DNA of 20,657 nt, taken from positions 1-20,657 of the forward strand of contig CAXYYS010000033.1 of the NCBI GenBank assembly GCA_964293585.1, in the 5' to 3' direction. The stretch is from JAKVKY01 sp964293585 (GTDB lineage Bacteria; Bacillota; Negativicutes; Acidaminococcales; Acidaminococcaceae). The position numbers were made by a program, and so were the translations under genes. This document shows, in pieces, positions 1 to 6,083 of this stretch; within the stretch, counting starts at the first letter, position 1; every line of letters begins with the position of its first letter. The notes under the pieces are model-generated. The model saw only the letters and a program-made list of their open reading frames with translations. It did not search any database and was not told the origin of the DNA.

Positions 1-23
1 AACGAACTCAAACACCGGGTAGT

Positions 24-113
24 GTCGTAAACGGTACCAGGTAACAGGACAGCGTCCTAAGGGTAACTTGCTGACAGAATATTATCCTAACAGTTATCTG
101 CGCAGAGCCAGTT
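24..113. repeat. degenerate tandem repeat, three 30-nt units
   Basis: Three units begin exactly 30 nt apart at 24, 54 and 84 with GTCGTAA, GTCCTAA and ATCCTAA. In the first two, GGTAnC and ACAG follow at nearly the same offsets. Because 30 nt is ten codons, the reading phase is kept. The minus strand is open through the whole block until a TGA near position 15, reading as related ten-residue units (for example TVRIIFCQQV then TLRTLSCYLV). There are no spacers, so it is not a CRISPR array. It may be a dispersed genomic repeat or the decayed end of a repeat-containing gene; the window edge prevents a decision. The first ~150 bases hold no gene I can support. Confidence 0.4.
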
Positions 114-150
114 TTGTCGCCCTGGCGGCGACCACGGGACGAAGCTTTTT

Positions 151-159
151 TGGTATAAT
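151..159 (+). promoter_or_regulatory. extended -10 promoter
   Basis: TGG directly followed by TATAAT (154-159) is a consensus extended -10 element, 32 nt before the first start codon. No good -35 is visible, as is usual for extended -10 promoters. The same TGGTATAATT string recurs at other gene starts in this window. Confidence 0.65.
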
Positions 160-190
160 TTAACAAATAAATAAAAGGAGATGCTTAAGC

Positions 191-397
191 ATGAAAAAAG
201 TTCTACTAGCTGTTTTAGTTGTACTGGGTATTTTAGGTTCTTTTGCTAGCAACACATCGTACGCTTTCGGTAATGTTACTTGTCCTCATTGCGGGATAGG
301 TGGTTGTATGTGGACTGGCGAAACGCAATCCGATGCTTATGGTATCTTCCTGGTTTATGAGTGTCTTAATGGGCACAGATTCCTGATGAGGCAATAA
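191..397 (+). CDS. small secreted Cys-rich (zinc-ribbon-like) protein
   Basis: This 68-residue protein of unknown function has a typical signal peptide: two lysines, a hydrophobic stretch over residues 4-19 and a likely cleavage after SYA near residue 25. The mature part is only about 43 residues. It holds C31-x2-C34, C39, C58 and H62, a spacing that could bind one zinc or form disulfides outside the membrane. AGGAG at 176-180 sits 10 nt before the ATG. An extended -10 promoter lies at 151-159. The next gene starts 23 nt downstream, so the two are probably co-transcribed. The CPHCGI string is also present in that neighbour, although the rest differs. No family was recognised. Confidence 0.65.
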   Translation: MKKVLLAVLVVLGILGSFASNTSYAFGNVTCPHCGIGGCMWTGETQSDAYGIFLVYECLNGHRFLMRQ

Positions 398-420
398 GCG
401 TAAAAACTGGAGGATGGACA

Positions 421-717
421 ATGGTAAAAATACAGGTTCCGGATTACATTAGAGCCCATGATTTTTGTACCTTTAATAGGAAGCGGTTTTCCCAAGATGA
501 GCCGTGCGGTTGTTTTTACTGCTTGGACATCTTTACTGCCCGGGAAATAAAAGAATGGATTCCAGAAGAACATCCGGAGAGTGTAACGTACATGGACAAG
601 AAAAATTTGGTGACAGCCGTGTGTCCCCATTGTGGTATCGATTCCGTCATCGGTGCCAGTTCCGGGTTCCCCATCACCAAAGAATTTTTGCAAAAAATGC
701 ATGACTACTGGTTTTAA
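421..717 (+). CDS. conserved cytoplasmic zinc-binding-like protein
   Basis: The 98-residue protein has no signal peptide or membrane segment. It carries C16, C29, C31 and C34 (in CGCFYC) and C68-x2-C71 (in CPHCGIDSVIG), and ends with MHDYWF. From memory this pattern (FYCL, CPxCGIDSVIG, C-terminal MHxxWF) belongs to a conserved bacterial family usually annotated only as cytoplasmic protein. The two CxxC pairs suggest one structural zinc. GGAGG at 409-413 lies 7 nt before the ATG, which fixes the start. It follows the secreted Cys-rich gene by 23 nt and is followed by a terminator, so the two probably form a two-gene operon. Its biochemical role is unknown. Confidence 0.75.
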   Translation: MVKIQVPDYIRAHDFCTFNRKRFSQDEPCGCFYCLDIFTAREIKEWIPEEHPESVTYMDKKNLVTAVCPHCGIDSVIGASSGFPITKEFLQKMHDYWF

Positions 718-729
718 GATGTGATTTTT

Positions 730-763
730 AGGCGCTGTGCCTAAAGTGGTGCAGCGCCTTTTG
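730..763 (+). terminator. rho-independent terminator
   Basis: AGGCGCTG (730-737) pairs with CAGCGCCT (752-759) around a 14-nt loop, followed by TTTTGTGTGTT. It ends the 191-717 operon and separates it from the convergent gene at 779-1024. Confidence 0.75.
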
Positions 764-778
764 TGTGTTAAAATCGTA

Positions 779-1024
779 TTAGCCTACTCTATCAAAAATA
801 CAGGTCCCGCCATCCTGAATGCAATAGAAACCGTTGCCGGGATAGTTGGTATATCCATTATGGACCACGCGGCCGCATTTACGGCAGCGCCAGGTGCTGC
901 CGTGGCTGGCCAGGGTGATAACTCCCGTGTCCGGGGTGGCGCTGATATGGATGGGCTCGGCTGCAGCTACGCCTGCAAAACCTAAAACAGCGATGACGCT
1001 CCATGCTAAGATAAATTTTTTCAT
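779..1024 (-). CDS. small secreted Cys-rich protein
   Basis: This 81-residue protein has a clear signal peptide (MKKFIL, hydrophobic to about residue 19, probable cleavage after VAAA near residue 22). The mature part contains C47-x2-C50, C68 and C75, compatible with a zinc ribbon or two disulfides. AGGAGG (complement of 1032-1037) lies 7 nt before the ATG at 1022-1024, strongly supporting translation. It resembles the 191-397 product in size, export signal and cysteine content, but I see no convincing alignment between the mature parts. It converges on the 421-717 gene. Function unknown. Confidence 0.65.
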   Translation of the reverse strand: MKKFILAWSVIAVLGFAGVAAAEPIHISATPDTGVITLASHGSTWRCRKCGRVVHNGYTNYPGNGFYCIQDGGTCIFDRVG

Positions 1025-1194
1025 ATTCCTGCCTCCTAAATTAATTTTTTAGTTCCCTTATGGAACCTGGTTTAATTACATTTTAGCAACCGGGCGTAAT
1101 AAATGGTGCCTCGCGGGGACACAAAAGCAAAGACCGGCAGGATAAGGCGTAAAGCCCGTCTTTTCCGAAATTGCGAGCATTTGGTCATTTTATG

Positions 1195-1203
1195 TGCTAT
1201 ACT
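1195..1203 (+). promoter_or_regulatory. extended -10 promoter
   Basis: TGC followed by TATACT (1198-1203) matches an extended -10 element with one mismatch, 48 nt upstream of the exported protein gene at 1251. No well-spaced -35 is visible. The rest of the 1025-1250 intergenic region holds only a short inverted repeat, GTTCC/GGAAC (1052-1066), in the leader of the minus-strand gene. Confidence 0.5.
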
Positions 1204-1250
1204 TAACCTAGATAGTTTCAAGAAACATAAAAATTTGGGGAGGTTGAAGT

Positions 1251-1961
1251 ATGAACAAGAACATCAACAAAGTCGTAGCATTTTCTGTGTGCGCGAGTAT
1301 TCTGGTATACCCAGTTTTGACTGCGCCGGTGGCATATGCTGATGCTCAGTTTAGAGAAATCACACCGCCAGCAACTACGACAACTCAGAAAACAGAACAG
1401 CCTAAGACTTTTAGAGAGCGGCTGGAGGCTGATAAGGCTAATGCTCAGGTCAGCAACATGCCTAAGAATGAAGCCTATGTGCCGGGAGGTACTGTTCTGA
1501 ATCTGGAGCTGGCTGAAGCTCTGAGCTCTAAGACTAACCGCTTGGGCGACGTGGTCAAGCTAAAAATGTTGGATAACCTGCTGATAAATGACGTAGTTGT
1601 AGTGCCTGCAGGCGCTTTGGTTTATGGCAAGATTACCGAGCTTACAGGATCGGGTTTATTTGGACGTGCCGGCAAGCTGGCTTTTTCCGTGGATTCGGTC
1701 AAAGCGGTGAACGGTGTGGAAATTCCTTTGCAGTATATGGGCAAAATTGAAGCCGGCAGCGATGGCGGCGCTGTAGCCGTAGCAACGGTGGTCAGCCTGG
1801 TAGGCGGGTTGTTTATGAAAGGTAAAAATGTATCTGTTCCTGCCGGTACCAAGATTGGCGCCAAGGTCAAAAACGATACCGACCTGCACACGACTTTAAC
1901 TAACCTGCCTGAGGCTATGAATCCCAGTAAGCCGCATGGCGTTGCGATTACCATTAAATAA
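1251..1961 (+). CDS. exported protein with VirB10/TrbI-like beta domain
   Basis: The 236-residue protein starts with a signal peptide (hydrophobic residues 8-24, likely cleavage after AYA at 30). A Thr/Gln/Lys-rich linker follows (35-70). Residues 76-210 form a glycine- and valine-rich beta domain: PGGTVLNLELAEALSS (78-93), VVPAGALVYGKITE (117-130), GRAGKLAF (138-145), GVEIPL (155-160) and VPAGTKIGAKV (196-206). The repeated VPAGT phrase and the G-x-L-x-F strand resemble the conjugation TrbI/VirB10 beta-barrel fold, used here outside any type IV secretion operon. GGGGAGG at 1237-1243 is 7 nt before the ATG. The DUF1653 gene follows after 23 nt. It is probably an envelope protein; its partner is unknown. 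Confidence 0.7.
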   Translation: MNKNINKVVAFSVCASILVYPVLTAPVAYADAQFREITPPATTTTQKTEQPKTFRERLEADKANAQVSNMPKNEAYVPGGTVLNLELAEALSSKTNRLGDVVKLKMLDNLLINDVVVVPAGALVYGKITELTGSGLFGRAGKLAFSVDSVKAVNGVEIPLQYMGKIEAGSDGGAVAVATVVSLVGGLFMKGKNVSVPAGTKIGAKVKNDTDLHTTLTNLPEAMNPSKPHGVAITIK

Positions 1962-1984
1962 AATTTTAGGAGAGGTCCCTTATC

Positions 1985-2212
1985 ATGCCTAAATATGGCA
2001 CCATCTTTTTACATTACAAAGGCAATAAATATAAATATCTTTACACCGCTACTCATTCTGAGACCAGGGAACGGCTGGTAGTGTATCAGGCACTGTACGG
2101 CGAGTTTGGCATCTGGGTACGACCGGAAAAGATGTTCTTTGAGAACATTACCGTGAACGGCAAAACTATGCCCCGCTTTAAAGAACTGGGCGAGGAAAAG
2201 AAGCCTGAGTAA
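1985..2212 (+). CDS. DUF1653 family protein
   Basis: The 75-residue product matches the DUF1653 pattern closely: an HYKGNKYKYL opening, ATHSETRERLVVYQALYG (residues 22-39), then GIWVRPEKMFFE and a closing NGKTMPRF. Family members are short, soluble, widespread in bacteria and of unknown function; some are fused to other domains. AGGAGAGG at 1968-1975 lies 9 nt before the ATG. The gene sits 23 nt after the exported protein, so it is probably the second gene of that transcript, which ends at the hairpin at 2277-2315. Confidence 0.85.
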   Translation: MPKYGTIFLHYKGNKYKYLYTATHSETRERLVVYQALYGEFGIWVRPEKMFFENITVNGKTMPRFKELGEEKKPE

Positions 2213-2261
2213 GCGTAAAGATCAGAGCCAAAGTAAGAGTAAAAGTAAGATGATGAGGCAT

Positions 2262-2453
2262 TTATGCAAAAACACAAAGGACGGTGGAGTCATCACTCCC
2301 GCCGTCCTTCTTTTTGTCCTGCTGTGCTTTTAACTTTTTTCTGATCCACTGCGCTTTGGTCAGTCCCTGGGGCATACCCAGGCGTACAGGGTTGTAACGC
2401 TGTCTGTGCTTGGCATCGCGCCGTTTATTACGGCTGTTTTCCGTATTGTTCAT
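2262..2453 (-). CDS. small basic hypothetical protein
   Basis: The 63-residue frame is very basic (rich in Arg, Lys and Gln, with RNKRRDAKHRQR near the start and WIRKKLKAQQDKKK in the middle) and has no membrane segment or signal. AGGAG lies 8 nt before the ATG (start codon at 2451-2453) and an extended -10 (TGTTATAAT) lies about 25 nt further upstream, so expression is likely. The last 15 or so codons run through the terminator hairpin at 2277-2309, which is odd and may mean the C-terminus has drifted. A nucleic-acid-binding role would fit the charge, but no family was recognised. Confidence 0.5.
   Translation of the reverse strand: MNNTENSRNKRRDAKHRQRYNPVRLGMPQGLTKAQWIRKKLKAQQDKKKDGGSDDSTVLCVFA
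2277..2315. terminator. strong terminator, probably bidirectional
   Basis: AAGGACGG-TGGAGT (2277-2290) pairs with ACTCC-CGCCGTCCTT (2295-2309), with CATC as the loop, then TTCTTTTTG. On the minus strand the stem is followed by TTTGTGTTTTTG. It ends the 1251-2212 transcript. Its AGGACGGTG/CCGTCCT arms resemble those of the hairpins at 8214 and 9674. Confidence 0.85.
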
Positions 2454-2478
2454 GCACTCATCTCCTATCTATGAATTT

Positions 2479-2487
2479 ATTATAACA
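2479..2487 (-). promoter_or_regulatory. extended -10 promoter for small basic protein
   Basis: Read on the minus strand, TGT is followed by TATAAT (complement of 2479-2484), 25 nt upstream of the start codon at 2453. No convincing -35 was found. Confidence 0.55.
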
Positions 2488-2592
2488 TACAGGCATGACA
2501 TTTGGAAATGAAGAGGGATGCAGAAAAAATTCAGGCACAATGCAATTTAAAAATTTTGATAGTATGGAAGCCATAAAGAAGAAGTTGAAGGC

Positions 2593-2697
2593 ATGAGTTT
2601 ACATATACGTATGGCATCCAGGTTTAAACAATATAGGAAGCATCTGCGTAAACAGGGCAAGATTTTGGACCTGCCGCAGATAAGCTTAAAAGAATAA
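2593..2697 (+). CDS. possible 34-residue peptide, coupled to an upstream mini-frame
   Basis: A short frame begins with ATG at 2593 and ends with TAA at 2695-2697, giving a 34-residue, Arg/Lys-rich peptide (MSLHIRMASRFKQY at the start, DLPQISLKE at the end). Its ATG overlaps, as ATGA (2593-2596), the stop of another frame that runs from ATG 2495 (33 codons) or ATG 2540 (18 codons). That arrangement is typical of translational coupling. The stop codon is the first part of a strong terminator stem. Neither frame has a good ribosome-binding site, so the region could equally be a small RNA. Function unknown. Confidence 0.3.
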   Translation: MSLHIRMASRFKQYRKHLRKQGKILDLPQISLKE

Positions 2698-2738
2698 AGC
2701 AAGGGCGAATACAGGAATGTACAGCGCCCTTGCTTTTT
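2696..2738. terminator. strong bidirectional terminator
   Basis: AAAGCAAGGGCG (2696-2707) pairs perfectly over 12 bp with CGCCCTTGCTTT (2725-2736), followed by TTG on the plus strand and, on the minus strand, by TTTATTCTTTT. It serves the small plus-strand frames and the hydrogenase gene that converges on it. The 70 bases between it and the hydrogenase stop show nothing else. Confidence 0.9.
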
Positions 2739-2806
2739 GTGTTTTAAAATATTTCTGCCATGGGCAGCATCGTTGTTACTGTTGTGCCAGCACCATAGAT
2801 CCTTGT

Positions 2807-4888
2807 TTAGTAGTTTTCGGTTCTTACTTCAAAGAAGCTGCGGGCATATTTGCACACGGGGCAAATATCCGGTGCCTTTTTTCCCATTACTAGATGACCG
2901 CAATTGCGGCATTCCCACATGGTTTCACCGGATTTTTCAAAGACAGCCTTCATCTCCACATTGTTTAAGAGAGCGCGGTAGCGTTTCTCGTGGGCAGCCT
3001 CAATCTTGGCTACGGCCCGGAAAGTAGCAGCCAGTTCGGCAAAACCTTCGGCCTCGGCATCGTCAGCGAAACGCTTGTACATATCGGTCCACTCGTAGTT
3101 TTCACCTTCAGCGGCAGCCAGCAGGTTCTTGGCCGTGTCGTTTAAGTGACCCAGTTCCTTGAACCACAGTTTGGCATGCTCCTGCTCGTTCTTGGCCGTG
3201 TGCTCAAAGATAGCCGCAATCTGCTCGTACCCTTCCTGACGGGCTACTTCGGCAAAGTAGGTATCTTTGCCGCGCGCCTGGGTTTCACCGGCAAAGGCTT
3301 CAGCCAGGTTTTTTTCAGTCTTGGTGCCGGCGTAGGGATTAGCAGCGTTTTTGGTAGATGCTTCTTCAATTTTCTCAAACATGCTGGCCGGTTGTTTGCA
3401 TACCGGGCATTTAAAATCCGGAGGCAGGGTCTCGCCTTCATAAATATAACCGCATACTTTGCAACGCCATTTTGTCATAGTTTTTTTCTCTCCTGTGTGT
3501 TTATTATTTTTTGCCGCTGTTCCTAAATCCTTAGCACGGCTATGATAAGTTGTGTGCAGCATCTGCTCGGCCAGCTCACTCAGGGGCTTGCCGTAAAAAT
3601 CACGATACAGGTCCTGAATTTCCTGGTTGTCGTGGCTGTTGCGCACGGTCAGTTCGTCATCCCGTTTGTAGATGCCGTCGATGCGTGCTTTTAGGAGGCC
3701 ACGCCCTTTTACCACCACACCTTTAGGCTCCCCGCCCCCGCCGATGCAGCCGCCGGGGCAGGTCATGACTTCAATAAAGTGATAGTTGGTGCCTGTTTCC
3801 TGACAGTGTTGCAGGAATTTTTCCACGTTCGCCGTACCATAGATGACGGCAACTTTCACATCCAGATTTCCTACCTTCAGACTGGCATCCTTGATACCGG
3901 TCAGGCCGCGGATCGGTTCCAGATGGTACAGCACCTGGGACGCCTTTTCTTTGGTGATAAATTCGTAGGCCGTACGCAGGGCAGCTTCCATGACACCGCC
4001 GGTATTAGCGAAAATTACGCCAGCGCCGCTGGCTTCGCCCATCAGTTTGTCGTAGGCGCTGTCTTTAAGGGAGGCAAAATCTACCTGGGCTTCCTTGGCC
4101 CACTTGGCAAGCTCCCGGGTGGTAATTACGTAGTCCATGTCCCGCAGGCCGGGGATGCCAAGATGTTTAGCCGCCGCCTGCATTTCTTCCCGGCGAATCT
4201 CAAACTTTTTTGCGGTACAGGGAGTGACGGCCACGTTCACAATCTTTTGCGGGTCCAGACCCATCTTTTTAGCAAAGTAGGTCTTAATGGTGGGACCCTG
4301 CATGCCAATAGGACTTTTGGCACTGGAAATATGCGGCAGCAGTTCCGGATGATAAGTTTCGGCATACTTGACCCAGGCCGGGCAGCAGCTGGTAAACTGA
4401 GGCAGGGGCTTAGTTTTTTTAGTGATGCGTTCAATCAGTTCGCTGGCTTCTTCCATGATGGTCAGGTCGGCGGCGAAGTTAGTATCCAGCACGTAGTCTC
4501 CGCCCAAAGCGCGCAGCAGGGCGACCATTTTGCCTTGGACAAAGCTGCCGTCTGCCAGGCCAAACTCTTCGCCCAGGGCGATACGCACGGACGGCGAGGT
4601 GCTGAAAATGACAATCTTATCCGGATCGGCAATGGCCTTACGAACATCCTGATACTCATATTTTTCTGTGATACTGCTAACAGGGCACACGTTGGCACAT
4701 TGGCCGCAGTTGATGCAGATTGCCGTGTCACCGGTGTCTTCTAACCGGTAGCTGGTATGCACCCCGATATAGTCGCTGCAAACGGTTTTGCAGGAACCAC
4801 ATTTGATACACTTGCTTTCATCCCTCATGATAGAAGGATTGTCCGCCTCGATAGGTACGCGGACGCTCATGGGTAAATGTTTGCTCAC
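2807..4888 (-). CDS. hydA: [FeFe] hydrogenase fused to rubredoxin-rubrerythrin
   Basis: The 693-residue protein joins a whole iron hydrogenase to a whole rubrerythrin. Residues 20-72 bind two [4Fe-4S] clusters (C27, C30, C33, C37; C58, C61, C64, C68). The H-cluster motifs are TSCCPAW (166-172), TPCTAKKFE (222-230) and MTCPGGCIGGGG (375-386), so C169, C224, C377 and C381 are the expected ligands and C168 the proton-transfer cysteine. Residues 425-450 are the short C-terminal hydrogenase region. After a linker come a rubredoxin (C476, C479, C494, C497), a ferritin-like diiron domain (E535, E568-x2-H571, E612, E630-x2-H633) and a second rubredoxin (C660, C663, C676, C679). By family knowledge the first half makes or consumes H2 and the second half reduces H2O2; coupling the two is inference. 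The start is GTG, 7 nt after AGGAG. An SD and ATG inside the linker could start the second half alone. No maturation genes are nearby. Confidence 0.93.
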   Translation of the reverse strand: MSKHLPMSVRVPIEADNPSIMRDESKCIKCGSCKTVCSDYIGVHTSYRLEDTGDTAICINCGQCANVCPVSSITEKYEYQDVRKAIADPDKIVIFSTSPSVRIALGEEFGLADGSFVQGKMVALLRALGGDYVLDTNFAADLTIMEEASELIERITKKTKPLPQFTSCCPAWVKYAETYHPELLPHISSAKSPIGMQGPTIKTYFAKKMGLDPQKIVNVAVTPCTAKKFEIRREEMQAAAKHLGIPGLRDMDYVITTRELAKWAKEAQVDFASLKDSAYDKLMGEASGAGVIFANTGGVMEAALRTAYEFITKEKASQVLYHLEPIRGLTGIKDASLKVGNLDVKVAVIYGTANVEKFLQHCQETGTNYHFIEVMTCPGGCIGGGGEPKGVVVKGRGLLKARIDGIYKRDDELTVRNSHDNQEIQDLYRDFYGKPLSELAEQMLHTTYHSRAKDLGTAAKNNKHTGEKKTMTKWRCKVCGYIYEGETLPPDFKCPVCKQPASMFEKIEEASTKNAANPYAGTKTEKNLAEAFAGETQARGKDTYFAEVARQEGYEQIAAIFEHTAKNEQEHAKLWFKELGHLNDTAKNLLAAAEGENYEWTDMYKRFADDAEAEGFAELAATFRAVAKIEAAHEKRYRALLNNVEMKAVFEKSGETMWECRNCGHLVMGKKAPDICPVCKYARSFFEVRTENY

Positions 4889-4910
4889 TTCAAGGCTCCT
4901 CTCAAATAAA

Positions 4911-4923
4911 AAGAATAATTCTT
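4911..4923. promoter_or_regulatory. 13-bp perfect palindrome in hydrogenase leader
   Basis: AAGAAT-A-ATTCTT is a perfect inverted repeat between the -10 element and the ribosome-binding site of the hydrogenase gene. It could be a repressor site or a weak hairpin. It does not match a box I can name. Confidence 0.35.
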
Positions 4924-4946
4924 AAAATTACTTAGGCAACGGTTAG

Positions 4947-4975
4947 ATTATACATCATTTGAGTACTGGCTGCAA
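4947..4975 (-). promoter_or_regulatory. near-consensus sigma-70 promoter of hydA
   Basis: On the minus strand TTGCAG (complement of 4970-4975), a 17-nt spacer and TATAAT (complement of 4947-4952) form a strong housekeeping promoter, giving a leader of about 50 nt before the GTG start. Confidence 0.8.
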
Positions 4976-5011
4976 GGGCATTTTCCCTCTATCGCCAAGC
5001 TGGATAAAATG

Positions 5012-5020
5012 TGTTATAAT
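5012..5020 (+). promoter_or_regulatory. extended -10 promoter of L,D-transpeptidase
   Basis: TGT plus TATAAT (5015-5020) lies 58 nt before the start codon, diverging from the hydA promoter 37 nt to its left. No good -35 is present. Confidence 0.6.
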
Positions 5021-5078
5021 TTATAAAATAATAGAATTTTTCTAGTTGGTAAGATAAAAAATTAGAAGGGAGTACATC

Positions 5079-5831
5079 ATGAACTTAAAAAATAAATCAG
5101 GCTATCAGCCTGTTGCCGGACGATGGACACTAAAAGTTTTATGGTTGTTTTTTTGGGCCTGCCTGACGGTGCTAGGCGGATTTACAGGCTGCGGCTATGC
5201 TGGTAATTCTGGCGGTGCGCGAGCTGCGACTACGGAAAAAATTACGGCAGAAAATAGCGCGGTTAAGTCTAACGTGTCTGGCGACACCACGGCAGTTAAA
5301 AATCAGGTGGCTGACGCCACGGGCAAGTCGTCAGCCGCAAAGACAAATTCTGCCACGACCAGTGCCGAACAGCTTTTGACAGGAGAGGTTAAGGCTACGC
5401 CGGCGCCTCATGATTATTCTATCTTGATTAAGAAGAGTACGTACAAGCTATATCTGTTGGACCACGGCCAGCCGGTGGCAGTGTGGGGCGTGGCAGTAGG
5501 CAAGAACCACGGCCAGAAACAAGTCCGGGGCGACATGAAGACGCCGGAAGGTACTTACTATATTGACGAGATTGATAACGCTTCTACCTGGACTCACGAT
5601 TTTGGCGATGGTAAAGGTGAGATTAAAGGCGCCTACGGTCCCTGGTTCCTCAGCCTGAACACCGACAAGCAGAGTGGCGGCAAGTGGGGTGGTATCGGTA
5701 TCCACGGTACCCACGACCCGGCCTCCATCGGCACCTGCGCTTCGGAAGGCTGCATCCGTTTGCAAAACGAGAACCTGAAAAAGCTGAAAGATTACGCCAA
5801 AGTGGGCATGCAAGTAAAAATTGAGGAGTAA
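5079..5831 (+). CDS. L,D-transpeptidase (YkuD domain), exported
   Basis: The 250-residue enzyme has an N-terminal hydrophobic segment (residues 19-36) ending in GFTGC, a lipobox-like sequence in which C38 may be lipidated (F at -3 is not ideal). An Ala/Thr/Lys-rich low-complexity linker runs from about 42 to 108. The YkuD catalytic domain fills 111-250. It contains KSTYKLYLL, RGDMKTPEGTYYI (150-162) and the catalytic signature from H209 (HGTHD) to S222, C225 and R227 in SEGCIR. The family forms 3-3 peptidoglycan cross-links or attaches proteins to peptidoglycan, using C225 as nucleophile with H209. GGGAG lies 6 nt before the ATG. It is a single-gene transcript ending at 5962. Confidence 0.92.
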   Translation: MNLKNKSGYQPVAGRWTLKVLWLFFWACLTVLGGFTGCGYAGNSGGARAATTEKITAENSAVKSNVSGDTTAVKNQVADATGKSSAAKTNSATTSAEQLLTGEVKATPAPHDYSILIKKSTYKLYLLDHGQPVAVWGVAVGKNHGQKQVRGDMKTPEGTYYIDEIDNASTWTHDFGDGKGEIKGAYGPWFLSLNTDKQSGGKWGGIGIHGTHDPASIGTCASEGCIRLQNENLKKLKDYAKVGMQVKIEE

Positions 5832-5926
5832 AGAAGAAAGAAAATCAAGAAATAATTGGGTAAAACCAATATAGAAATGTGCGCGTTCTACCAGGTACAA
5901 TTGGCAGAACCGACGCAACTAAATTT

Positions 5927-5962
5927 AAAAGACGCTGCATCTTTAGAGTGCGGCGTCTTTTT
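5927..5962 (+). terminator. rho-independent terminator
   Basis: AAAAGACGCTGCA (5927-5939) pairs with TGCGGCGTCTTTT (5949-5961) with one G-T wobble, followed by T residues. Between the stop at 5831 and this stem there is one more imperfect hairpin, GTTCTACC/GGCAGAAC (5885-5910), of unknown meaning. Confidence 0.85.
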
Positions 5963-6011
5963 ATGCGTGCCCAAATTATGTATTTAAATTACTATTTAAT
6001 ATCATTTCCTA

Positions 6012-6040
6012 TTCTTAATTCCTAATTTTTGTTGTATAAT
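6012..6040 (+). promoter_or_regulatory. probable promoter of zinc-ribbon operon
   Basis: TATAAT (6035-6040) is preceded at 17 nt by TTCTTA (6012-6017), a weak -35. It lies 44 nt before the ATG at 6084 in an AT-rich stretch. Confidence 0.5.
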
Positions 6041-6083
6041 CATATTATATTGAAAGCAGCGAATATTTGGAGGCGGTGTGATC

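Noticed and set aside
24..113. Possible CRISPR array
   Set aside because: The units adjoin without spacers and are too degenerate; no cas gene is present.
3779..4744. 321-codon open frame on the plus strand opposite the hydrogenase
   Set aside because: It mirrors the hydA coding frame, has no ribosome-binding site and no recognisable domain; the minus-strand gene has every expected motif.
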